Below, piece by piece: positions 25,078 through 32,584 of a stretch of 64,000 nucleotides of DNA. The first letter of the stretch is position 1. The number at the start of each line of letters is the position of its first letter. Made by a program: the position numbers and the translations under genes. The notes under the pieces are model-generated. The model did not search any database. It worked only from the letters and a program-made list of their open reading frames with translations, and was not told the DNA's origin. Origin of the DNA: Panacagrimonas sp965216845 (lineage in GTDB: Bacteria; Pseudomonadota; Gammaproteobacteria; Nevskiales; Nevskiaceae); assembly GCA_965216845.1 (NCBI GenBank), contig OZ244200.1, positions 2,046,001 to 2,110,000 on the forward strand, read 5' to 3'.

Positions 25078-25205
25078 CCTTTTTGAGCAATCAGCGTCTG
25101 GAAACGTTTGGTTTCCGGACGCAAATTCATCCGTGCTGCACTTGGGTGGGTCAGTTCCTGACTTGCACGCACGCACGGTTAGCCATAACCCAAGGAGACA
25201 ATCAC
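25078..25205 (+). promoter_or_regulatory. rpsB mRNA leader with 12-bp hairpin (candidate S2 autoregulation site)
   Basis: The long leader begins with a strong hairpin: GCGTCTGGAAAC (25094-25105), loop GTTTG, GTTTCCGGACGC (25111-25122), 12 bp with one G-U pair. In E. coli and relatives the rpsB leader is a structured element through which S2 represses its own operon; position and length fit here. The left arm is identical to part of the dnaK-dnaJ repeat (inverse of 3677-3688). Regulation is inferred. Confidence 0.5.
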
Positions 25206-26021
25206 ATGGCGGATATCACGATGCGCCAGTTGCTGGACGCGGGCGCCCATTTTGGCCACCGCACCCGCTACTGGAACCCGAAAATGGACAGCTTCATCTT
25301 CGGTAGCCGGAACAAGATTCACATCATCAATCTTGAGCACACCTTGCCGATGCTCAAGGACGCCTGTTCCTACGCCGGCAAGCTGGCCGCCAACGGCGGA
25401 CGCGTTCTGTTCGTCGGCACCAAGCGTGCGGCGCGCGAGGCCATCGAGACCGAGGCCCAGCGTTGCGGCATGCCCTTTGTCAGCCAGCGCTGGCTGGGCG
25501 GCACGCTGACAAATTTCAAGACTATCAAAGGCTCCATCAAACGTTTGCACGACATGGAGCGGCAGGTTGAAGACGGCACCATCGGCCGCCTGAACAAGAA
25601 AGAACAGCTCATGTTTCAGCGTGAGCTGGACAAGCTGCGCAAATCACTGGGCGGGATCAAGGACATGCCCAGCCTGCCGGACGCGTTGTTCGTGGTCGAC
25701 ACCGGTTACGAGAAAATCGCGGTGGCCGAAGCCCGCAAACTGGGCATTCCGGTGATTGCCGTGGTGGATACCAACAACAATCCGGAAGACATCGACATCA
25801 TCGTGCCGGGCAACGATGACGCCACCCGCGCCATTCGGGTCTACGCCCAGTGCGTTGCCGACGCGATCAACGAAGCCAAGGGTGCCAACACGGTTGCCGC
25901 GCGCGATGACGCACCCGAGGCGACCGCCGCCGAGCCGGCGCCGGCAACGCCCGAACCGGCGGCCGAGGAACCGGCTGCCGCTCACAACCCCGCCGCGGAT
26001 GAAGCGGCCCCACAGAGCTAA
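25206..26021 (+). CDS. rpsB: 30S ribosomal protein S2
   Basis: Small-subunit ribosomal protein. It is 271 aa from ATG 25206, preceded by AAGGAGA. The start DITMRQLLDAGAHFGHRTRYWNPKM is canonical; RWLGGTLTNFKTIK and PDALFVVDTGYEKIAVAEA follow. The last 30 or so residues are an Ala/Pro/Glu-rich tail (EATAAEPAPATPEP...), making it about 30 residues longer than E. coli S2. tsf follows after 16 nt. The open frame extends upstream to 25083, but only ATG 25206 fits the family start. Confidence 0.98.
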   Translation: MADITMRQLLDAGAHFGHRTRYWNPKMDSFIFGSRNKIHIINLEHTLPMLKDACSYAGKLAANGGRVLFVGTKRAAREAIETEAQRCGMPFVSQRWLGGTLTNFKTIKGSIKRLHDMERQVEDGTIGRLNKKEQLMFQRELDKLRKSLGGIKDMPSLPDALFVVDTGYEKIAVAEARKLGIPVIAVVDTNNNPEDIDIIVPGNDDATRAIRVYAQCVADAINEAKGANTVAARDDAPEATAAEPAPATPEPAAEEPAAAHNPAADEAAPQS

Positions 26022-26037
26022 AGAGGAAGAATCGAAG

Positions 26038-26919
26038 ATGGCACAGGTGACCGCCGCGCTGATCAAACAACTGCGTGATCGTACGGGCGCGGGGATGACG
26101 GACTGCAAGAAGGCTTTGGTCGCGGTCGATGGCGATCTGGACAAGGCCGCCGAGAAACTGCGCATGGATGGCGCCGCCAAGGCGGACAAGAAGGCGGCGC
26201 GCACTGCCGCCGAGGGCATGATTGCGGTGTCTCAGAACGCCGATGCAATTGCCCTGGTCGAGGTGAACTGCGAGACCGACTTCGTCGCCAAGGGCGATGA
26301 TTTCCGCGGCTTTGCCAGGCTGACCGCCGATGCTGCGCTGGCCAACAAGCCGGCGGACGCCGAAGCGCTGTTGACGCTGGAAGTCGAGGGCCAGAGCATT
26401 GAACAGCGCCGCCGCGAGCTGGTGGCCAAGACCGGCGAAAACCTCAGTGTTCGCCGCGTTTCGGTCGTGGCCAGCGGCGGTGGTGCGCTGGTGACTTATA
26501 TCCACCCGGGTGATCGCATCGCGGTAGCCTTGGCGATGAAATCCGGCGACGAGGAACTGGCGCGCGATCTGGCGATGCACGCCGCTGCCATGTCACCGCG
26601 CTTTCTGGACGCCGACTCGGTGCCGCAGGATCAGATTGAGTCCGAGCGCAAGATCATCCAGGCGCAGATCGCCGAGCAGGCCCAGGGCAAGCCGCCGGAA
26701 ATCGTGGACAAGATGGTCAGCGGCAAGCTGCGCAAGTTCCTGGCGGAAATCACCCTGTTGGGTCAGCCCTTCGTCAAGGAACCTGATCAAACGGTGGAAA
26801 AGCTGCTCAAGGCCAACAACGCTGCGGTCGCGCAATTCGTGCGGCTGGCAGTGGGCGAAGGCATTGAACGTAAACAGGCGGACTTTGCCGCCGAGGTGGC
26901 CGCAGCTACGCAGGTTTGA
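26038..26919 (+). CDS. tsf: translation elongation factor Ts
   Basis: Nucleotide exchange factor for EF-Tu. It is 293 aa from ATG 26038. The UBA-like N-terminal domain reads VTAALIKQLRDRTGAGMTDCKKALV; the core carries VEVNCETDFVAKGDDF, the EF-Tu contact region with TDFV. The C-terminal part includes MHAAAMSPRFL and LLGQPFVKE. It lies 16 nt after rpsB and is followed by a terminator, so rpsB-tsf is one unit. Confidence 0.98.
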   Translation: MAQVTAALIKQLRDRTGAGMTDCKKALVAVDGDLDKAAEKLRMDGAAKADKKAARTAAEGMIAVSQNADAIALVEVNCETDFVAKGDDFRGFARLTADAALANKPADAEALLTLEVEGQSIEQRRRELVAKTGENLSVRRVSVVASGGGALVTYIHPGDRIAVALAMKSGDEELARDLAMHAAAMSPRFLDADSVPQDQIESERKIIQAQIAEQAQGKPPEIVDKMVSGKLRKFLAEITLLGQPFVKEPDQTVEKLLKANNAAVAQFVRLAVGEGIERKQADFAAEVAAATQV

Positions 26920-26951
26920 GCGCATCGCGGTAAAATATGTCGGTTATACGA

Positions 26952-26973
26952 GGCCCCGGAAACGGGGCCTTTT
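26952..26973 (+). terminator. rho-independent terminator after tsf
   Basis: A 7-bp GC stem GGCCCCG/CGGGGCC with a GAAA tetraloop is followed by TTTT, 32 nt after the tsf stop and 43 nt before pyrH. The U-run is short, so some read-through into pyrH is likely. Confidence 0.75.
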
Positions 26974-27016
26974 GACAAGTTCAGCCAAACCTTGCTGAAG
27001 GACCACGGAGCGTATT

Positions 27017-27736
27017 TTGAGCAGTCCCGCGTATCAAAGAATTCTGCTCAAGCTGTCGGGCGAAGCGCTCAAGGGCGAGTTGCAACTGGGCATCGAGCCG
27101 CGCGTGACCGAATATCTGGCGCGAGAGCTGCAACAGGTGGTGGCCGCCGGTGTGCAGATCGCGCTGGTGGTGGGCGGCGGCAACATTTTTCGCGGTGAGG
27201 GACTGGCCAAGGCGGGCATGGATCGCGTCACGGGTGATCAGATGGGCATGCTGGCCACGGTGATCAATGCACTGGCCCTGCAGGATGCCCTGGAGCGTGT
27301 CGGGTTGAACGCGCGGGTACAGTCCGCCATCCGCATCAACGAGGTGTGCGAGGATTTCATCCGGCGCCGCGCCATTCGTCACCTGGAGAAGGGCCGCGTG
27401 GTGATATTCGCATCGGGTACCGGCAACCCGTTCTTCACCACCGACTCAGCCGCAGCCCTGCGCGCGGTCGAGATCGGCGCTGACCTGATGTTGAAAGCCA
27501 CGCAGGTGGACGGCGTTTATTCGGCGGACCCACACAAGGATGCGCAAGCCAAGCGCTATGACAGGTTGCGCTACGACGAGGCTTTGGACCGCCGTCTTGG
27601 CGTGATGGACCAGACCGCCATGGTGATGTGTCGTGATCATCGGGTCAATCTGTGTGTTTATGAAATGAGCCGGCCGGGCGCGCTGATGCGGATCGTCAAC
27701 GGCGAACGCTCCATCGGTACGTATGTATCTGCCTGA
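27017..27736 (+). CDS. pyrH: UMP kinase
   Basis: Phosphorylates UMP to UDP for nucleotide and envelope precursor supply. It is 239 aa, the family length. The motifs are RILLKLSGEALKG (residues 8-20), ALVVGGGNIFRG, VTGDQMGMLATVINALALQ, ASGTGNPFFTTDSAAALRA and KATQVDGVYSADP. The start is TTG 27017, supported by GGAG 6 nt upstream and homologous N-termini; no closer ATG fits. It lies between tsf and frr, the conserved order. Confidence 0.97.
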   Translation: MSSPAYQRILLKLSGEALKGELQLGIEPRVTEYLARELQQVVAAGVQIALVVGGGNIFRGEGLAKAGMDRVTGDQMGMLATVINALALQDALERVGLNARVQSAIRINEVCEDFIRRRAIRHLEKGRVVIFASGTGNPFFTTDSAAALRAVEIGADLMLKATQVDGVYSADPHKDAQAKRYDRLRYDEALDRRLGVMDQTAMVMCRDHRVNLCVYEMSRPGALMRIVNGERSIGTYVSA

Positions 27737-27757
27737 GTGGGCAGTGCGAGGTGAAAC

Positions 27758-28315
27758 ATGATTGAAGACGTAAAAAAAGACGCCAACGAACGCATGACGC
27801 GCTGCGTGGAATCGCTCAGGACCTCATTGGTCAAGTTGCGGACCGGCCGCGCCAGCGCCGCCTTGCTGGATCACGTACTGGTGGATTACTACGGCTCGGA
27901 AGTACCCCTGTCGCAGGCCGCCAACGTGGTGGTGGAAGATGCCCGAACCGTGTCCATCACCCCCTGGGACAAGGGCATGGTGACGCCCGTCGAAAAAGCC
28001 ATTCTCAAGTCTGACCTGGGCCTGACGCCCAACACCGCGGGTAACATCATCCGCATCATCATGCCGCCCCTGACCGAAGAACGACGCCGCGACCTGGTCA
28101 AGGTGGTCAAAGCCGAAGTCGAGCAGGCGCGGGTGGCAATCCGCGGGGTGCGTCGAGATGCCAATCAATCCATCAAGGAACTGGCCAAGGAAAAAATCAT
28201 CGGCAGTGACGATGAAAAGCGCGGTGAAACCGACATTCAGAAAATCACCGATCAGTTCATCGAGCGCGCCGAGGCGGTTGGTGCTGACAAAGAGAAGGAT
28301 TTGATGGCGATCTGA
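27758..28315 (+). CDS. frr: ribosome recycling factor
   Basis: Splits post-termination ribosomes with EF-G. It is 185 aa, exactly the usual size. LRTGRASAALLDHVLVDYYGSEVPLSQ (early part), the beta domain with ISITPWD-like SITPWDKG, and the long C-terminal helix with RRDLVKVVKAEVEQARVAIRGVRRDAN are all typical. GAGGTG lies upstream of ATG 27758. It is 21 nt after pyrH and 31 nt before uppS. Confidence 0.98.
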   Translation: MIEDVKKDANERMTRCVESLRTSLVKLRTGRASAALLDHVLVDYYGSEVPLSQAANVVVEDARTVSITPWDKGMVTPVEKAILKSDLGLTPNTAGNIIRIIMPPLTEERRRDLVKVVKAEVEQARVAIRGVRRDANQSIKELAKEKIIGSDDEKRGETDIQKITDQFIERAEAVGADKEKDLMAI

Positions 28316-28346
28316 CCGGACGCATCGTCGGCGTCGGAGCAAGCCC

Positions 28347-29078
28347 TTGAATCAGCCAGAGGCGGTCCAGCAGCTCAGGCTGCCACAGCACGTGGCCATC
28401 ATCATGGATGGCAACGGGCGCTGGGCGGCGCAGCGTGGCGAGCCGCGTGCATTCGGGCATCGCGCCGGTGTGCGCGCGGCGCGCGCGGTGGTGCGCGCGG
28501 CGGGCAATGTCGGTGTTGAATTCTTGAGTCTGTTCGCCTTCAGCCAGGAGAACTGGGGCCGGCCACGCTCAGAGGTCAGTCTACTGATGCAGCTGTTTCT
28601 GAACACGCTGCGCGGTGAGCTGAAGGAATTGCAGCGCAACAACGTTCGACTGCGGTTTCTGGGTACGCACGACAGCTTTCCCGATGCGCTGCAACAGGAG
28701 ATGCGAGCCGCCGAGCAGGCCACCGCCGCCAAGGACGGGCTCAAGCTCAATATCGCGGTGGGTTATGGCGGGCAGTGGGACATTCTTAACGCCGCGCAAC
28801 AGCTTGCAGCGCAAGGCACGCAAATTACTGCTGAGCAAATGAATCAGACGCTTCAGACTCAGGGGCAGCCGGACCCGGACCTGTTGATTCGCACCGGTGG
28901 TGAGCGGCGCATCAGCAATTTCATGCTGTGGCAAATGGCTTACACCGAGCTTTATTTCTGCGACACGCTGTGGCCCGACTTCGACCGGGCGGCCCTGGAA
29001 GATGCGCTGGCCTGGTTCGGCGGACGTGATCGTCGTTTCGGAAAGTTGAGCGCGGCCGGATCAGCCTGTAAATCATGA
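28347..29078 (+). CDS. uppS: undecaprenyl diphosphate synthase
   Basis: cis-Prenyltransferase making C55 undecaprenyl diphosphate, the lipid carrier for peptidoglycan and O-antigen. It is 243 aa. VAIIMDGNGRWAAQRGEPRAFGHRAG contains the catalytic Asp. FAFSQENWGRP, LLIRTGGERRISNFMLWQ and AYTELYFCDTLWPDF are all present. The start is TTG 28347 with GGAG 8 nt upstream. cdsA and dxr follow, linking phospholipid and isoprenoid supply. Confidence 0.97.
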   Translation: MNQPEAVQQLRLPQHVAIIMDGNGRWAAQRGEPRAFGHRAGVRAARAVVRAAGNVGVEFLSLFAFSQENWGRPRSEVSLLMQLFLNTLRGELKELQRNNVRLRFLGTHDSFPDALQQEMRAAEQATAAKDGLKLNIAVGYGGQWDILNAAQQLAAQGTQITAEQMNQTLQTQGQPDPDLLIRTGGERRISNFMLWQMAYTELYFCDTLWPDFDRAALEDALAWFGGRDRRFGKLSAAGSACKS

Positions 29079-29097
29079 AACTCCGGAGGCGACCCAC

Positions 29098-29910
29098 ATG
29101 CTGATGCAACGCATTGCCACCGCCGCAGTGTTGTTGCCGCTGCTGATCGGTGCGATCTGGTTTTTGCCCACGCCGCAGCTCTATATCGTGCTGAGCGCGG
29201 CAGGGTTGTTGGTGGCCTGGGAATGGAGCGGGCTCTGCGGCTGGTCCAGTGCAAACCATCGCATCGCCTACCTGGTGCTGATCACCGCAAGTCTTGCGTT
29301 CGCGTGGTGGGTTTTGGACTGGTGGCCGTGGCTCAATGCCGTTGCATGCACTGGATGGCTGATTGCGCTCTACGCGGTTTTGTTTCCGGACGCCTTATTG
29401 AACCAGCGACTGTCGCCGACGACGATGGCGGTGATCGGATGGATGATGCTCATTCCCACACTGGTGTCGCTGGCGGTGGTGCACGCCATGGCACAGGGGC
29501 CGTGGCGACTGCTGTTTTTGTTTTTCATCATCTTCGCCGCTGACACCGGCGCATACTTCGCCGGTCGGCGTTTCGGCCGCCGCAAGCTGGCGCCGCAGGT
29601 TTCACCCGGAAAGTCGGTAGAGGGCGCCATCGGTGGCCTGATCGCGGTGGGATTGATCACGGCGCTGGCCGGCTGGCTGATCTTTCAGCCAACAAGCCCG
29701 GCTCAGTGGCTGGTGCTGTTCGCATTGGGGCAGGTGGTGGCGCTGTTCTCCGTGTTGGGTGATCTGACCGAAAGCCTGTTCAAGCGCAGCTCCGGGGTAA
29801 AGGACAGCGGCACCATTCTTCCGGGTCATGGCGGCATGCTGGATCGCGTGGACAGCCTGCTGGCAGGCGCCCCGGTGATGGCGCTGGGGCTGATGTTGAC
29901 CGGCCTGTGA
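29098..29910 (+). CDS. cdsA: phosphatidate cytidylyltransferase
   Basis: Inner-membrane enzyme making CDP-diacylglycerol from phosphatidate and CTP, the branch point of phospholipid synthesis. It is 270 aa with about eight hydrophobic helices. The C-terminal CdsA signature is intact: SLFKRSSGVKDSGTILPGHGGMLDRVDSLL. ADTGAYFAGRRFGRRKLAPQVSPGKSVEG lies mid-protein. The first Met pair at 29098 follows GGAGG. It overlaps dxr by 4 nt (GTGA). Confidence 0.96.
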   Translation: MLMQRIATAAVLLPLLIGAIWFLPTPQLYIVLSAAGLLVAWEWSGLCGWSSANHRIAYLVLITASLAFAWWVLDWWPWLNAVACTGWLIALYAVLFPDALLNQRLSPTTMAVIGWMMLIPTLVSLAVVHAMAQGPWRLLFLFFIIFAADTGAYFAGRRFGRRKLAPQVSPGKSVEGAIGGLIAVGLITALAGWLIFQPTSPAQWLVLFALGQVVALFSVLGDLTESLFKRSSGVKDSGTILPGHGGMLDRVDSLLAGAPVMALGLMLTGL

Positions 29911-31100
29911 GCGGGCAACGCTTACTGGTGCTGGGCGCCACCGGCTCGGTGGGCCGCAATACCCTGGATGTCGCGGCGCGCCATCCCGAGCGATATGAAA
30001 TTGTCGGTCTCAGCGCCCGGTCTGATGTGGATGCGCTGCTGGTGCAGATTCGAGCGCATCGTCCCGAGGTGGTTTCGGTGATTGATGCCGCCGCCGCCGC
30101 CGGTTTGCGACAACAGCTGGCGGCGGAGCAGATTTGTTGCGAGGTCTTGTGTGGGGATCAGAGTCCGGTGTCGCTGATACAGCAGTGCAAGGCGGATGTG
30201 GTGATGGCGGCGATTTCCGGCGGTGCGGGGCTGTTGCCGGTGCTGTCCGCCATTCAGGCGGGCCTTCGGGTGCTGATCGCCAACAAAGAGCCGTTGGTGA
30301 TGGCGGGCGATCTGATGATGTCGCAGGCCCGGCGTTTCGGCGCGGTCGTGATTCCGGTGGACAGTGAACACAACGCCATTTTCCAGTGCCTGCCGCAGGG
30401 CTTTGTCTGTGGTGATCGGCCCGAAGGGGTGAGGTCGCTTTGGCTCACCGCATCCGGTGGCCCGTTTCGCAACTGGAGCGCTCAGCAGATGGCCGCGGCC
30501 ACACCTGCGCAAGCCGTGCGACACCCCAACTGGCAGATGGGGGCGAAAATATCGGTGGACTCGGCCACGTTGATGAACAAGGGGCTGGAGCTGATCGAGG
30601 CTGCGGTCCTGTATCGGCTCGACGCAGCGGCGCTCAAGGTCGTGATCCATCCGCAAAGCACCGTTCATTCGCTGGTGGAATTCGAGGATGGCTCGATTCT
30701 GGCGCAGATGGGACAGCCGGACATGCGTATTCCCATCGCCCACGCACTGGGCTGGCCGGACCGTATCGCATCCGGGGCCGAAGCGCTGGATCTGCACCAA
30801 CTCGGCGCGCTGGACTTCGAACCGCCGGATGAACAGCGTTTCGTCGCGCTGCGTCTGGCGCGCCAAGCCTTGATCAGCGGCGGGGTGATGCCAAATGTAT
30901 TGAACGCGATCAATGAGGTCGCGGTCCAAGCCTTCCTGGATCACAGAATCGGCTTCAATGCCATCACCGATTGGGTCGCGCGCGGCCTGGAGGCGGCGGA
31001 CAAGGCGGATCTGGATGCCGGGCAGTCACTGGAAGCGGTATTGGCGACCGATCAATGGGCCCGCGACTGGGCACGGGACAAAATAGAGGAGCGCAGTTGA
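29907..31100 (+). CDS. dxr: 1-deoxy-D-xylulose 5-phosphate reductoisomerase
   Basis: NADPH-dependent enzyme of the MEP isoprenoid pathway. It is 397 aa (E. coli 398). The NADPH motif is LGATGSVGRNTLDVAARHPE (residues 8-27). LIANKEPLVMAGDLMM, the metal-binding VIPVDSEHNAIFQCL (Asp/Glu ligands), TASGGPFRNW and PNWQMGAKISVDSATLMNKGLELIEA are intact. The start is GTG 29907, overlapping the cdsA stop; the stop overlaps the rseP ATG by one base. Confidence 0.97.
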   Translation: MSGQRLLVLGATGSVGRNTLDVAARHPERYEIVGLSARSDVDALLVQIRAHRPEVVSVIDAAAAAGLRQQLAAEQICCEVLCGDQSPVSLIQQCKADVVMAAISGGAGLLPVLSAIQAGLRVLIANKEPLVMAGDLMMSQARRFGAVVIPVDSEHNAIFQCLPQGFVCGDRPEGVRSLWLTASGGPFRNWSAQQMAAATPAQAVRHPNWQMGAKISVDSATLMNKGLELIEAAVLYRLDAAALKVVIHPQSTVHSLVEFEDGSILAQMGQPDMRIPIAHALGWPDRIASGAEALDLHQLGALDFEPPDEQRFVALRLARQALISGGVMPNVLNAINEVAVQAFLDHRIGFNAITDWVARGLEAADKADLDAGQSLEAVLATDQWARDWARDKIEERS

Positions 31101-32452
31101 TGCTGGACCTGTTGTGGGCAGTGGCGGGATTCATCGTCGCGATCAGCATTCTGGTTTGTTTTCACGAGTTCGGACACTTCTGGGTGGCCCGGAAACTCGG
31201 CGTCAAGGTGCTCCGGTTCTCGCTGGGATGGGGCAAGCCCATCTGGAGCCGGGTCGACAAGGATGGTGTCGAATGGGCGCTGGCGCCCTGGCCCATTGGC
31301 GGCTACGTGAAGATGCTGGACGAGCGTGAGGGCGCAGTCCCCGAACAGGACAAGGCGCGCGCCTTCAACAATCAGAGCGTGCCGCGCCGCCTGGCCATTT
31401 TGTTCGCCGGTCCGGCGGCCAATTTCCTGCTTGCCATCTTCATCTACTGGTGCATGTTCGTGATTGGCGTGCCAGGTATCAAGCCGGTGTTGGCCGAGCC
31501 GCCGGCGCAGTCCGTGGCCGCCAAGGCGCAATTGCACGAGGGTGAACAAATCCTGCAGGTCGGCGGTGAGTCGGTGGCCACCTGGTCTGAAGTGCGCACG
31601 CTATTGATTGACGAGGCGCTCAACGGCGGCCAGCTGGATTTGTTGCTGCGCACCGCCGACGGCTCGCAGCGGCCGGCGCGCATCGATCTGCAACAGGTCA
31701 GACCCGACCCGCAATATTTGTTTGAAGATCTGGGATTGCATCCCTTCCAGCCCGAGGTGCCGGCGGTGCTGGACCGGATTCAGCCTGACTCCCCGGCCGA
31801 TGTGGCCGGATTGCGCCAGGGCGATCAAGTGACCCGCATCGACCAGCAGGAAATTTCCGACTGGACCGCGCTGGTAATGGCGGTGCGCGAACGCCCTGGC
31901 GCGGTGGTGGAACTTCAAATTCTGCGCGCCGGCACACCGCAGGCGGTGCAAGTGATTCTGTCCAGCGTGCAATCGGGTGAGCAAAGCGTGGGCCGACTGG
32001 GCGCGGGTGTGCAAGTGTCGGAAGAACTCTGGCGCGACCTGCGCGCCGAGCAACGTCTGGGGCCCATCCAGGCGGTGCCGGCGGCAATCGCACGCATGTG
32101 GCAGATGACGCAACTCACCTTGCGCATGTTATGGAAGATGGTGCTCGGCGAGGTATCGGTCAAGAACGTCAGCGGCCCGATTCAAATCGCGCAGGTAGCG
32201 GGTTACTCGGCGCAGGTCGGACTCATCTCTTTTTTGAGCTTCATGGCGGTGGTCAGCGTCAGTCTCGGCGTGCTCAATCTGTTACCTGTCCCGCTGCTGG
32301 ACGGCGGCCACATGCTGATGTTCGCCATTGAAGGCATTCAAGGCAAACCGCTGTCGGAGCGGGTGCAGATCGCGGCGCAATACGTCGGACTGGGCTTCAT
32401 CGGCATGTTGATGATGCTGGCGATATTCAACGACATCATGCGTTTAGCTTAG
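31100..32452 (+). CDS. rseP: site-2 intramembrane zinc protease RseP
   Basis: Inner-membrane metalloprotease that cleaves anti-sigma factor RseA and signal peptides. It is 450 aa from ATG 31100, identical in length to E. coli RseP. The active site HEFGH (residues 22-26) lies in the first helix and is completed by LLPVPLLDGGHML with the LDG motif near the C-terminus. Two central PDZ domains (about 115-310) include DRIQPDSPADVAGLRQGDQV. GAGGAG lies upstream. It is between dxr and bamA, the usual order. Confidence 0.97.
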   Translation: MLDLLWAVAGFIVAISILVCFHEFGHFWVARKLGVKVLRFSLGWGKPIWSRVDKDGVEWALAPWPIGGYVKMLDEREGAVPEQDKARAFNNQSVPRRLAILFAGPAANFLLAIFIYWCMFVIGVPGIKPVLAEPPAQSVAAKAQLHEGEQILQVGGESVATWSEVRTLLIDEALNGGQLDLLLRTADGSQRPARIDLQQVRPDPQYLFEDLGLHPFQPEVPAVLDRIQPDSPADVAGLRQGDQVTRIDQQEISDWTALVMAVRERPGAVVELQILRAGTPQAVQVILSSVQSGEQSVGRLGAGVQVSEELWRDLRAEQRLGPIQAVPAAIARMWQMTQLTLRMLWKMVLGEVSVKNVSGPIQIAQVAGYSAQVGLISFLSFMAVVSVSLGVLNLLPVPLLDGGHMLMFAIEGIQGKPLSERVQIAAQYVGLGFIGMLMMLAIFNDIMRLA

Positions 32453-32584
32453 GTCGCCCGCGTCGCTTTTCATGCATCCATTCAAAAGCTGTCAAAATAA
32501 CGGGCTTGTTGATCATCGCTTCGAAGAGGCAGGCGTTCGGATGGCGACGTTTTGCTCGGCTTCCCCTCACAAACCAACAAATAC

